NCBI GenBank assembly: GCA_027604005.1
Contig: JADGJT010000095.1
Coordinates: forward strand, 1-62,623
Length of the DNA: 62,623 nt
Source: Dinochytrium kinnereticum
Taxonomy: Eukaryota > Chytridiomycota > Chytridiomycetes > Chytridiales > Chytridiaceae
Direction of reading: 5' to 3'
Numbering within the stretch: position 1 is the stretch's first letter; every line of letters begins with the position of its first letter. The notes below the pieces were generated by a model. The model was given only the letters and a program-made list of their open reading frames with translations, ran no database searches and was not told where the DNA came from. The translations under genes and the position numbers were made by a program. Shown here one piece after another: positions 51,901 to 62,623 of this stretch.

Positions 51901-52100
51901 TGATTCTCCGTTCGCACCCTCCCGCCGAATTGCTGAAGCTTCCCCGCATTAAGGAGGTTCTTGACGGACTTATTGCTTATACGACCAGGCATCTAGGCAT
52001 TGCCGAGGAAATGCTGAAGAAGAGTCATATCCTTGACTATACGCTTGACCGTATGACAGACCTCCTTGGCGCAAGCGATATGGACATTGATGAGCCTTGA
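48963..52100 (+). CDS. UTP13: U3 snoRNP/UTP-B WD40 protein UTP13 (TBL3)
   Basis: A component of the UTP-B subcomplex of the small-subunit processome, needed for early 18S rRNA processing. The start MSPSALEETAAEDHASRIKS joins over an intron to FELVRTIQPIYLGGHAQTT. Two seven-bladed propellers follow, with blades such as HILDLETGLSHMTLKG, HEAPVLTMAFDSTSTLVATG, KVWDVDHGHATHNFRGH, DCKINIWDLLTK, FADGERLVSGGRDKVMNVWN, LDRSRDGLLLISGSKDKTA, ATSSADKTIKLWSLADFSC and GDAKITFWRDCTSEDEEK. The C-terminal UTP13 domain reads KNAFLLAIELDQPFRLLGLL and ends DLLGASDMDIDEP. Repeat number and C-terminal domain fit UTP13 rather than a generic WD protein. It contains about ten short introns. Confidence 0.92.
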
Positions 52101-52243
52101 AGTCATGCACTTCAATCTTTCCTCCGAACCTTCTCCGCACACTCTTTCTCTTGTTTTAATAGATTGGTCTTTAAGGACCACGGTGATATTTATAAACGAA
52201 TGATGGAAAAACAATCACAGCAGTATATTTTAACGTGCCCAGT

Positions 52244-54763
52244 TTATAGATATCTCCTCCTCGCATTAATAAACCAATCATTAATTTGGTTCATCCTCAA
52301 TCCAGTAGCCGCAGCCAAACTCTTCTTAACCTCCTCAGAAGGATAAGGATCCTGCTGGTTCTCCATCAACCAGCTAAAAAGGCTCGCCGTCACGTCTGGC
52401 CTATGATTTGGCCTCGATTTGTTTCTGTTTCCTGACGAATTACGGCGCCCTCGGGACGTGTCCACAGATGGCGGCTTCTCAGGCACCACCTTCTCACTCG
52501 GCTCCGAATTCGCAACGACAACAGGAGCAGCAACATCCTCATCTATCTCGGTCACCTCCACCGCCTCCTCTGGCTCGCTCGATGGAGCGGGGTCAGTCGC
52601 CTCAACACTTTCCCCCATTTGACCCTCCCTCTTCATAGAAAGCATCTGAGCCTTCCTGGCCACCAACGCCGCCTTTTCCGCCGCCGTTAACTTCCGCCTG
52701 TTCCTCGCACTGGCGCCAGTCTTTTCGTCTCTCCGTTTGGTCGTGGATGAGGAGGAGGAGGATGAAAGCTCAGCCGTCCCGGTTGGGTCCTCCGCTGCTG
52801 GATCTGCTGGCGACGCGACTGGAGGCTTGGTCGGGAACCCACTTAGCGGAAAGAACCCTTGCGGTCCCATCGCCATAGGATGCATGGGCTGCCCACCCGG
52901 CGTCCCCATCCCCATCATCCCTGGAGGCGGCGGGGCACCAGGAAAGTAATAAGGGTAGTAAGCGTAAGGGTAGAGTGACGGCATCATCGCTGGGCTCCCC
53001 AGCATTCCTGGCATCCCCGGCACAGGCGGATAGGACATTGGATAATGATGTGGCATGTGAAGAGCTCCGGTTGCCTGCTGCGTTGGGGAAGAGGGCATTT
53101 GGGGCGGCAACGTTCCATACCCGGCAAATGGTGAAGGAGGGTAGGCCAGGTGATGCATAGAGGGATATTGTGGAAGATGATGCATCTGCGCGTGCATGGC
53201 TGCAATCGACATGGGCGTCACGGGGTAGTAATCAAACTTCCCATGTGGACCCACAGAGGGAGGGCAGGCAGGAGAATACCCGCCGTACCCAGAGAACGGA
53301 CCAAATGCGCTTGGTACAGGGGTTGCCGGAGTCATGCTTGCGAGATCCACGGGTTTTGCTTCAGGAGACATTGCCCCACTATCAATTTGAGCGTCTTTAC
53401 TGCTTGACTGCGGTCCAAGAGAGCGAATGGCCGTGGTTGGGCTGGAGGCGCCGCTGGAATCGCTGTTCCGTGGATCCAGCTTATCTTTCGATCGAGCTAT
53501 GGGAGAGCTGGTGGAGCTTGACGTGGCTGTCAGAGATGGCATCATAGGTTTTGCTGGGGCGACACTGCTCCTCCTCTCACGTGCCTGCTTCGTCTCGCGC
53601 TTTGCGTTTTCAAGGACTTTTCGAAGTTTGAAGGCCCGACGACCCATTGATGAAGGTATTGAAGCCTCATCGTCTCCTCCCTTTTACATATGAGCAATGA
53701 TAATATAAAAAAAAAACTAAAATCAGCATTCTATTTCATAGGAATGTTAGGGAATAGAAAAGAAAGACACGTGCAGCCCGATGGTCTCACATAGATATCC
53801 TGTAAACGACTGCGAGACTTTTCAGGAGCTATAGCTGGAGCGGGGGTGTCTCCGAAAAAGTGTGAGAATTGCTGCTGCCGATAACCAAACATATAGGGTG
53901 ATGAGTGCGTCAGAGCTTCGGCTGGCTTCCTTTTCCCGATTGGCGTGACAGGATCAGGCTTCCGCTTTCTCTTTAGCGCTTGTGCGGCATCATTAACATA
54001 CTTAAAGATGTCGCTTGAAACAAGCATTTGAACGTCCTAAAACAAAAGTTCAGCACACGCCATTATAATGAGCCAAGAGCAGAAAATGCATTGAAAAAGG
54101 ATAGCATCAGAAAACCCGACTCACTTCAGGATCCTCAGAATTATGTAGCATAAAAACATCACGCCCAGAAGCAATTGAATATTGCTTGCAAAGGCTAGCA
54201 ATCTTTACATCTTGCTGGGGCACCACCACATATCCAGGTGGAACCTTTCCCCCATAATCAAAAGGTGGATTTCCATAGAACGACCCCGCCCCTCCACCTC
54301 CACTGTTGGGCGGCGTACTGCTCCCAGAAAGCGGCGGTCTAAAGAAAAACTCACTCGTCGTGCCCTTGCTCTCAAAGTCACCCAAGGCCAACCCACCATG
54401 CGTGGGAGACTCTTCCACTAGCGCAGAAGTAACCTGCAGGAACAAAGGGAGGAAAGGGTTTAGAAAGCATTGCAGCGCACCAGAATCAAGCCTTACAGAA
54501 GCCAACTCTGGCTGTTGCATGGCGCTGGAAGAAGGTGTCGTAACGGCAGGCAGAAAAGGGAAGACAGATGGGTCGGTCGTCGCTGCAGTGGTGGCCAAAA
54601 TACCAGTGTTCATCTGGAGGTTTGTAATTGATGCAAAAGTGGAAGGGGGTTGCGAAAGACCTTGAGATATAGGTCGAAACATTGAAAAGAGACCATGTTG
54701 GGGCTCCTCAATGTCATCCCGCTCCGGGGAGAGTGTCCCAGAGCGTTCAAGCCCAGGGTCCAT
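52244..54763 (-). CDS. TALE-class homeobox transcription factor
   Basis: A sequence-specific nuclear DNA-binding protein. The start MDPGLERSGTLSPERDD leads to a Ser/Pro-rich region, and splicing joins ...ASLCKQYSIASGRDVFMLHN, SEDPE, DVQMLVSSDIFKYVNDAAQA, RSRLQDIY and then GGDDEASIPSSMGRRAFKLR, so the two large open segments form one gene. The middle is Pro/Met/Tyr-rich and probably disordered. The homeodomain is at the extreme C-terminus: SLFSWLMENQQDPYPSEEVK, then INDWFINARRRYL. The three-residue loop extension, Ile50, Asn51 and Arg53 mark it as TALE (KN-type). The protein stops right after homeodomain position 57, with no tail. The 5' side has almost 2.9 kb without a gene. Confidence 0.9.
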
Positions 54764-54925
54764 CAGAATGCACGCCAGTTTTGAATTCAACTCCTCTCTT
54801 CACTGGCGAAAACGTCGTAGATGAGTTTGGTGTTGTGCGAGATAATGCTTGGAATGGTTTCTCGTCAAAGCCTGGGTGATGTCTCTTTGCTGAACTCCAG
54901 TCAACCTGATATGTTCTCCGCTCGT

Positions 54926-54944
54926 GCCAGCCAGCCAGCCAGCC
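54926..54944. repeat. CCAG tetranucleotide repeat
   Basis: About four and a half tandem copies of CCAG lie roughly 160-180 bp upstream of the homeobox start codon. Confidence 0.8.
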
Positions 54945-57064
54945 ACTTTTCTTCTATCTTCTCAAGCGCGTTTCTAGATGACCGGATGACACCGTCAATG
55001 TCAAGTCAGTCACGGCTCAAGTTTACAACGCAGCTCAGTCGATCCCCCCCCAGGACAAAGGAACAAGAGTCCTCCCAGCTTCACCAAAACTCTGTTTTCT
55101 CTCTGATGGAAGGAAGAGAGTGATGCGAAAGTTCTTTTGCAAGGTTGGGTCGCTAAAAAAAGCCAGCTCGCGCGAAAACAGCGGTTGTTTGGCCAGCGTA
55201 GATGCATGCCCTCAACACCTGGCCGTTACTCTATTTGATTTCTGGCAATGACAATCGAATGCGGAACGCGGCCAGGCAGAGATATCTGTTGTTGGTTTAC
55301 AGGTGCTGGCCCAAGGCATGCTGCTGAATGCAGGGGTCGGAGAAAGCATGCAGCTTCAAAAAACGACAAGGGCCAACGGATTGTCACGAAACTTGTCAGA
55401 TTGAACAAGCTCAGCTTGTGTCTTGAAAAAGAGCAAACATTTCCAAAACTGGGATACCGCAAGAAAAGTGCTGTAATCAAGCTTGACTTTCACGTATCAA
55501 TAATCGGCTGCATGCTATCACGCAACTAGCTTTGAGTTCTTGGGTGCTTTCTATCTTCAATTGTATTGCTGGATTCAGATCGCTGGATGGTGGTGCTTAC
55601 TCTGCATACAATGCTTCTTGTGTACCTACCTTGGGCAGTGTGGTAAACCGCCATTGCTATCCCTGGATGCAATGTTAATTACGGAAGTGCTGGGAAACAC
55701 GTAATGAGTTTATTGAAAGAAGCTGTTCATGCCAAAAAGTTGCTGCATGAAAAAGTATCAACGTTGCAGTAGAGGAGCTCCTTTCCAGCAACTATATTCG
55801 TGTCTGGCCATCATTTTCCATTCATAAGAAACCACCAAGAACCCCAGTCCGCAGTAAAACCTAATCAAAAGCTTACAAAAATAGACCGTTGAATGGTTTG
55901 GATTTAATATGCAGGCAATTATCTCCTAACCGAGGCTCACCCTTTTCGTCCTTTCAAGGGTTATGACCATCTAAAGCAAAGCAGAATAGCCGACTTTCCA
56001 TCCTCCTTGCGGGCAAGGAGACGTCGGTCCAGCCCAGGGCTGATCTGCCTCGCTCTATGGCTCGGCAATTAGGTGCTTTGTTTTATAAGTTTGAAGTATG
56101 CCCGTACTGAATTTTGCTCGAAAGTTGAGACAGGTTCTCGCAACCTCTGCCTGCTCCTTTTGAGGAAGGGATGATGACCCTTTTCTCTATCGTGATGTGA
56201 TATTGTTTATAAGGCGGCGGGTATCGTGAAAATATCAATCATGGGTTAATCACACGACGTGTTGGTGCCCCCCCACTGTGCGATGGTACCTCTTCATTTC
56301 CAGATACTACTAACACCCTCAATGACCGTTCAACGCTTGGCTGCTGCATGCTTGCTGACTGCTGCAAATAACTCTTCATTTCCTTCGAGTCGCGTAACGA
56401 AAGCAATGTCACAACTGGCACTGCTCCGTAGGCACCTAAACGCCACAACTAAGATATCACAATCATAAAACGACTTTCAAAGCCTGACGTGCATATTAGT
56501 TGTATCCTGAATACCTTATTGAACACTTCATCAGTGCTCTGATATCGATGATATACCCCCCCTTTGAGACTTCAGTAAATAATGGCGGATTGGCATCTTG
56601 CAGCGATTCTGAAATGTCAAAAAGTGCCACCTTTCCATCTCGTTGCATATTACAATGAAAAGCGCTGTTCCTTTGTCGTTTTTTTTCATTCTTTCTTCAT
56701 TTCAATCTCACCTTTTCAAAACTAACTTTAAAGGCTGAAGTGGACACGAAAAGTGTGACATAAACCTTACTTTTCAAGATCCAAAGGTTTGCGTCGATGG
56801 GTAAAGGACAAGCCTCATGAAGGGTCAAAGTGAGCGATTGAAAGTTAAAGTTACCGTTTACAGTATCCCCTTTCCGTATTCTACTCCCTCCAGAATCAGC
56901 TCCCAACCGGCACCAGCGGATAAAAAACGGGACCAATAATAACAGTGGTTTCTAGAAAAACTGGTGACAAGACAGTGAGAAGAAAATGATGGAAGGGTTC
57001 TGAAACAGTGATGACAAGAAAAGCAACAGAAAAGGGTTTAGGTCGCTGCACGGACAGTATAATT

Positions 57065-57080
57065 TATATATATATATATA
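57065..57080. repeat. TA dinucleotide repeat
   Basis: Eight TA units in the region between the two transcription-factor genes. Confidence 0.8.
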
Positions 57081-57669
57081 AAAGAGAGATTGGGGAAAGG
57101 AGATTTGGTCGTGAGCAAGAGGCAACATAAAAGAAAGAATAAGAAGGAACAAGGAAGAAAATAAGAGGGGAGAGGGGGGATAAAGTGACATTCTTTGGGA
57201 TCGAAGTTATACAAAAAAAAGAAGAAAACATTGAAAAACATTGATGAAGCACTGGAGAACCCAGGTCCCCACAAAGAGAGACGACACCCCTCCCCCACCC
57301 AAAACAAAAAAAAAACCAAGCCTGGAAGCGTATTGAACGATAGCCGCTCTCACATCCCTTCCGTCCGAATTCTCAGATCATCCCCTCAGATTTGCAGGCT
57401 CATTCATAAAGCCCCACTCCTCTGCTCACATTGCCTCTAAGCATCATTCAACACCTCCCTCATCTTCCCATCCTCCTCATTACCACCAGCGAATAAGCGT
57501 GGCCGCGCATCATGCCGTGAAAAGAACCACAGTGTTTCTCGTGCAGAACCACGACGCGTATGATTTCAAAACCATCATGACAATCGATGCTCCCCGTCCA
57601 TTCATTCCAAGATAACGTAGAGCAGACACGCCCCCTCTCCACCCGCCAACACCCACCCCCAACCCCCCC

Positions 57670-60442
57670 CTACGGCTCCGACGAACTCCTGGCCCCCACC
57701 GTCCCATCCCTCCCCCTCTCCTCCCCAACAGAATCACTCAACCCCTCCACCTTTGCTCCCTCCTCTCCACTGCCGCCACCCCCTTCACTAGGGGCAGACA
57801 AAGGCCCTCCACCGGAAGCAGACGAGGACCCCGCCCGATCTTTCTTGAGCTTGGCGTAGGTGAGTCCGCAGGCGTTGCAGAGGGTTCGACGTCCGTGAGG
57901 GCCGCGCCGCCATTCAGGGGTTTGCGTGGCCTGACAGCTTTGGCAGCGGGTGTTGGTTTCGGATTTACGGGACTGGTGTGGGTGGGGGTGGGTGGTTGGT
58001 TTTTGGTTGGGAGGTCGGGGGGTGGGGTGGGTTATTTAGAAGACGTTAAAAAACCATCATTCATGTGGTTTGTGAGTCGCAGCGGTTTGCTTACCTTTCT
58101 TCTTTTCACTTCTCTTTCTCCCTCGTTCCCACCCTTGAGGCGTTTTGCTCTTATCATGTCCATCTCATCTGATCCCTGAACAGCATTGGAATGCATAACC
58201 GACCGAAAGAAAAGAATAAGAAGAGGAAAAACGCGTATAACAATAAGCACATCACCAAAAAAAAAGAAAGAAAAGAAAAGAAAACAACGACAACAACCAC
58301 AACCACCATCCAACCCCCCCCCCAAAAAAAAAATACAAACAAAAAACAAAACAATAACAATAAGAAGCAACAACCAATATGAAAACCATCGCCAAGACCG
58401 CACGTATATCCCAAAGCCAGCCACTCCAAAGAGAAAAAAAACAAACAAAAAGTCCGCCAAAAACTCACCAAAGTATCCTTGCAATAGGTTTTGAGACCAT
58501 TCAAAGTATCATGAATCTTCTTTGAAGCCTGATGAAACGACTTGATGCTCTCCGAATTCCGCACCTCATCCCCATACTTTTCAATCAACCTCCTCGCATC
58601 ATCGCTCGCCACAATAATCGTATGCGCATACTGCAACGCCTGGAATAAAAAAGAGAGAGCCCAACCGCAACAGAAAGAGCAAGGAGGGGGGAAAAAAAAA
58701 AAAAGAAAAGAAAGGAAGCAGAGGTCAAAAACAACACAAAAAAAAACAAGAACAATGAAACAAAAAAGTCCAAAAGGCTACAGTATAAACCGCCAACAAT
58801 ATCCATTGGTTTGAACCCCAATCTATGTCCAGATCGTGCGGATCCATCTGGGTCACACAATTCAGAAAATTCCATTCCTGCGTCCAAACCATAACTCAAA
58901 CCTTATCACATGGCCCGATGAGGAAGGAGACGCACGCCTCATTCCGCACGATTGGCATGGTGAGATCCATGCGTTGGGGTCATCCGATCCAAAGCCAAAA
59001 AAAAACAAATAAAAAAACCAACAAAGAAAGAAACAAAAGAGAAACATCAACAACAACTGCAACAAAACTACTGCAGGGAGGAAGTGGGCATGGAAAGGAG
59101 GGGAAGGGGTGAGAAAGGGGATGCTGCCATTTTTTTTTTTTCTCTCGCTTCTTTAGTTTCTTTCTTTGACGTTTTCATCCCCTTCTTCTTCTCCTTTGTT
59201 TCTTAAACGTGACAGGCAGATCCAAAAGATACAAAAGATACAAACGAAATAAAAGATAAACACCAAAAACCGGACCCCCTAATAAACACAAGAAAAAGTC
59301 CCAACCAAAACCTCTCAAAAACAAAAAAAAAATAAACAACTCACCATCTCAATCTGACGCATAATCTCCCTCCGACTCTCCTTACTGACAACCGTCACGT
59401 CCAGCTTCACATCCTTAACCCCACCCCCATCCACCCCCACTGAACTCTGCGCGGGAGGGGTCGGCAGATCCTTAACGGCAACCTTACCACCCGTCGCAGA
59501 AACATACCCCTGAGGCGTTGAAGGTGGTGCCGCTCCAGAAGGCATGGGTACCGTCCTGTCCTGTGAATAAGGTGTCGAGGTGTCTCTGTAGCTAGGGGGT
59601 GGGGGTTGTTGAGGATGTGTGGGGGGGTACATGTAGTGGGCGGGTGGCGCGTGCCCCCATGATCCAGGGTGGGTGGGAGGAGGAGGAGTGTAGGGATGGT
59701 AGTAATGAGAAGAAGTCGTCCAGGCGCCTCCTCTCACATCATCGGGTCGTATCGCGGGCGGAGGGAGACGGGCGTGAGGAGGCGGGGGTAAGGGTTGGGG
59801 AGCGGCCGACTGGTGGTTGGGGGAATGGGATGGGCCAGTTGGGAACGGTGTTGAAGAGGATGAAGGGGGCGGTGGAGCTGGACCTGAGGAAGACGGACGT
59901 TGAGGTGGTGCCTGCGGCGAGCGTTCCATGTAGTAGGGAGATTTAGGACGCCCCGCTGCAAGTTGAGGAGGAGGAGGATGGTGATGATGATGATCTTGTG
60001 GATTCGAAGCATAAGACCCAGACGGGCCCTCACGCGAGTGAGCTGAAGAAGGATGTTGCCCGGCATGCCCATAAGGCTCACGAGGAGGAGGAAGATGAGA
60101 AGGACCGTGACGACCGGACTGATACTCAAAAGGCGGGTAAAAAGCTTTCTCAGGATATCCCTGCCTCACAGAAGCCGGACTTGGGGAATCAAAAGCAGCG
60201 GGAGGTGTTGCGCGTTGATGTGGTGGATAGCTTCCCGACGGTGCATCCCACGTTGAAACGACCGTAGTTGGCGTGGGCGGTTGCGATGATCTATCTGAGT
60301 GCGGGATCGGAGGAAGATGATGTTGCTGCTGCTGCTGCTGCTGCTGTGGTTGAGGTTGGGAGCGAGATGGGATGTCATAAGGATAGCGCGAGCCATAAGC
60401 AGAGTCATAGTGGTCTTTTCGACCATCACCAGTCTCGCTCAT
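57670..60442 (-). CDS. GATA-type zinc-finger transcription factor
   Basis: The start [17 protein letters not shown] opens a large first exon (to about 59342) rich in Pro, Gln, His and Ser, with a Gln run and many poly-Pro patches, probably a disordered activation region. Further exons give [20 protein letters not shown] joined to [20 protein letters not shown], then [20 protein letters not shown] and a basic [18 protein letters not shown] segment. The single GATA finger is CQSC...[18 protein letters not shown] followed by GLTYAKLKK (about 57863-57948), the class IV CX2C-X18-CX2C form found in fungal factors such as NsdD. The C-terminus is Ser/Gly/Glu-rich and ends SSSEP. The helical block before the finger resembles that of NsdD-type regulators, but I do not assign an orthologue. 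Introns are longer and more homopolymeric than in other genes here. Confidence 0.87.
60321..60349. repeat. GCT/CAG trinucleotide repeat coding poly-Gln
   Basis: About eight GCT units on the plus strand encode the Gln run of the GATA factor on the minus strand. Trinucleotide tracts of this kind are length-variable in populations. Confidence 0.8.
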
Positions 60443-61109
60443 CGAACCCCTCGCTCGCAATGGAGTTCCACTGGTAATGTTGGTAAGAACCCCTAAAAAA
60501 AATGAGATGCGAATTCAGAATTAGGATTCGGGGTTTTCTCTCCTCTCTCGCCATGAAGATTGCTGGCTCTCAAACCTTTTTGGACTATGTGCCTCGATAG
60601 TGAGAGGTGTGGTGGAAGATGAGAATGAAACAATGCCTTCAAGATCAGGAGGATATCTGGCTACGGTTGATCTTGATTTTCAGGGCACAAAGACAGCCAA
60701 TCTTGCCCCCCCCCCTCTCGACCCTGTTCTTTCCAGCCGCAAAAAGCCCTCTTCCACTGCAATCCTCTCCCCCTTCTTAACAAGCTTGTGTCTGCCGCCG
60801 GTACGCACGGACGCACGCAAGCACGCACGCCGTCTTCTCCTCCCCAATCAGTAGTTGCTAGCAACGACAACCCAGCAGAGAAGCGCAGCCGAGGGAGGGA
60901 GAGTGTGCAGCAAGCTGAGAGAGCAGCCGGTGAGTCTCCAGCGAGGCGTTGAAGCGAGTGAGTGGCCAAGGATGGGATGATGATGGGTTGGGGCCAGGCA
61001 GCACGAGCAGAACAAAGTCTATTTTTCCCTTCAATAATAATAAGAATAATAATATTTCTTTTCCAGCTGGAGGGAGGGAGGCAAGCGTGCGTTTGGAGGA
61101 GGACGAGAA

Positions 61110-61140
61110 GAGAAAGAGAGAGAGAGAGAGAGAAAGAAAG
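61110..61140. repeat. AG-rich simple repeat
   Basis: Alternating AG units grading into AAAG units, in the GATA upstream region. Confidence 0.75.
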
Positions 61141-62367
61141 AAAGGGGTTTTAGCTGCAGCCACCCACCCAGACGGTTCTCCCCAGACCGAACGAGTGTAT
61201 TGCTGATTGGCTCGCACATCCTTTCAACTCCTGCTCCGGTACCGCCTGGCCGTGTGACGGACCGGCGCTGCCTGAACTTTACACACGGCCACCGCGGTTT
61301 ATACCCTCCCACTCGTTTCTGTGTAGCCACGGTATCAACCCTCATTCAGATGGATACAGGGTATCTACCTGCTGGTCCCTCTGCGCTTTCTCCTCCCTTC
61401 AGCTGCAAGGCAAGGAAGGAAAGCAAGGGAGAGCCATCGCTGTTGCGCCTGGCTGCCCACGCAACACCCAGTCCGACTGAGCACCACACCACTTGCACCT
61501 CACCCCGCGAAGAGAAAAAGAAAAGCAACACCGCCTTCCCCCTCCTCACACACACACACGGAGCAAGAAAGAACCTCAACACACACCCATAGCAACCAAA
61601 CCCCCCTCTCCCTTACACCATACCAAAAAATTGAACACCTGAGCCAAACTCACTGACCTCCGAATTCCGCTCCCCCCTTAATAACACAATGAACTCAACA
61701 CAAACATAAAGTCAATCTCAGACGCTCATCTCCGGAAACGGACAACCAGCCCCTCCCCCTCTCCAACACACACCACAAAGGACATAAAGATCTTCATTGG
61801 ATCTCGAGGATATTCAATCCCACAAAACCAACCAAAGAGGGGAAGAAGAGAAGAAAGAAAATGCGCAGACCCAAACTAAACTTCAGGCCATCTGATCATC
61901 CACCCAAAATAAAGGTGAAGAGAAGTCTGAGGAAATTATGGGGAGACGATCTGGAGGTAACGATTTCTTATTGTTTGTTGTGTGGGGAGGATCCGGGGTC
62001 CTGGTGGCTTTGGATTTTGGGGATTTACGTGATCCCTCGTTAATGCCTGTGGCCCAACACAGGGGAGGGCCAGAGGTGTGTATTCGGGGAAGAGGAAGGC
62101 TTGAGTTTGACCTTTTGTCGGCTCACCTTCACCCTGCTATTTAATTACAGTAACGTGAACGCCAGCCCTATATCATGGTCAAGAAAAAGAGATGAGATTG
62201 TACAGAATGAGATAAACAAAAAACCAGCCAGCCATTAAAGTTATCCGTCCTCCCACCCAAGATCACCACTGTTGATCCACGAAAAAAAAAGGGATTTACA
62301 TGCCATCTCCGCCCCCCTGCGGAATCCAGACAGCCCAACACGACTTTGAGGAAGGAATCAAACATAC

Positions 62368-62529
62368 CTCTTGGTCCTCTGCCGGAAATCCCCGAGCTGA
62401 TTGGTGATGGACTCTCACAGACTTCCGGTGGAAGAATGGGAGGGTTGGAGAGGAGGAACGGTGGGGCGTGTTCATCCCTCCTCTCTCGTATCTGATGAAA
62501 TCACGGGGACGCAAAGTGAAATTGTCCAT
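62368..62529 (-). CDS. Possible first exon of an unknown gene (speculative)
   Basis: An ATG-initiated stretch of 54 codons (MDNFTLRPRDFIRYERGG...) is followed at once by a GTATGT donor. A plausible acceptor with an open in-frame continuation lies near 62145. There is no family signature. It could equally be an upstream leader exon of the GATA factor or chance. Confidence 0.25.
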
Positions 62530-62623
62530 TTTAAGGAGGGTGGTCCTTTGGTTTGTGGGGAGGGATGCGCGGGGGCCCGTCAAATTGTGAAATTCCACTG
62601 TACCGATCGCGGTTGACGTGAAA

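Larger units (their letters stand above)
54764..57669. other. Long non-coding region upstream of the homeobox gene
   Basis: About 2.9 kb between the homeobox start and the GATA stop, in strong contrast to the 7-130 bp spacers elsewhere. It holds a CCAG tetranucleotide repeat, a TA repeat and many homopolymer runs. No open frame shows a protein family. It is best read as an extended promoter and 5' UTR of the homeobox gene plus the 3' UTR of the GATA gene. An unannotated non-coding RNA cannot be excluded. Confidence 0.5.
60443..62623. other. Long non-coding region upstream of the GATA gene
   Basis: About 2.2 kb with AG, GCAC/GCACG and CA microsatellite tracts and pyrimidine-rich stretches. 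The open frames on both strands are low-complexity and show no family signature, apart from one possible exon near the right edge. It is best read as promoter and 5' UTR of the GATA factor. The window ends here. Confidence 0.5.

Noticed and set aside
53731..54763. Separate gene upstream of the homeobox gene
   Set aside because: A GTGAGA donor after RLQDIY and an AAAG acceptor before GGDDEAS join it in frame to the homeobox exon, so one gene explains both.
57587..57859. Pro/Ser-rich plus-strand open frame
   Set aside because: It is the antisense of the GATA factor's C-terminal exon, whose zinc finger is unambiguous.
58186..58494. Lys/Thr-rich plus-strand open frame
   Set aside because: Low-complexity translation of an A-rich intron of the GATA gene on the other strand.
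59599..60267. Several plus-strand open frames rich in Glu, Arg and Asp
   Set aside because: They are mirror frames of the Pro/Gln/His-rich first exon of the GATA factor.

Overview
The window is nuclear DNA of a fungus, most likely an early-diverging zoosporic one (chytrid-like). The evidence is intron-rich genes with very short spliceosomal introns (about 31-90 nt, GT...AG), a chitin-deacetylase-type GPI protein, a fungal-style GATA factor and a TALE homeobox gene, together with genes that most Dikarya have lost: the NAP1/NCKAP1 subunit of the SCAR/WAVE actin complex and a basal-body-like coiled-coil protein. The species cannot be named from the sequence alone. All gene models are my own manual splice reconstructions from the bases, not alignments.

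Layout, left to right: an unresolved left edge; an orphan receiver-domain protein (490-1208); a complete KDM5/JARID1 histone H3K4 demethylase (1859-7432); a coiled-coil protein (7899-9544); TIM22 (minus) and an ERV41/ERGIC protein (plus); an unidentified large helical protein (minus); TFIIH p52/TFB2 (plus); CTR9 of the Paf1 complex (minus); a GCK-III STE20 kinase (plus); a dsRNA-binding protein with an unfamiliar N-terminal domain (plus); mitochondrial Met-tRNA synthetase (minus); TFIIE-alpha (plus); dynactin p27 (minus); a WD40 protein (plus); a DUF155/RMD1 protein (minus); MND1 (plus); a BET1-type SNARE (minus); a synaptojanin-like phosphatase (plus); a polysaccharide deacetylase (plus); NAP1 (plus); NOP9 (minus); UTP13 (plus); a TALE homeobox factor (minus); and a GATA factor (minus).

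From about 9.5 kb to 52 kb the genes almost strictly alternate strand. They form eight head-to-head pairs whose start codons are 7-132 bp apart, and their tails almost touch: one convergent pair overlaps by 6 bp and others are 13-32 bp apart. In six genes an AATAAA lies on or directly against the stop codon. To the right of 54.7 kb the style changes: two developmental-type transcription factor genes sit in long non-coding, homopolymer-rich and microsatellite-rich DNA.

Functional neighbourhoods: Pol II machinery (TFB2, CTR9, TFIIE-alpha, with KDM5 nearby), a ribosome-biogenesis pair sharing one promoter (NOP9/UTP13), and secretory or membrane trafficking and cytoskeleton genes (ERV41, BET1, synaptojanin-like, dynactin p27, NAP1). 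No tRNA, rRNA, transposon or CRISPR was recognised.
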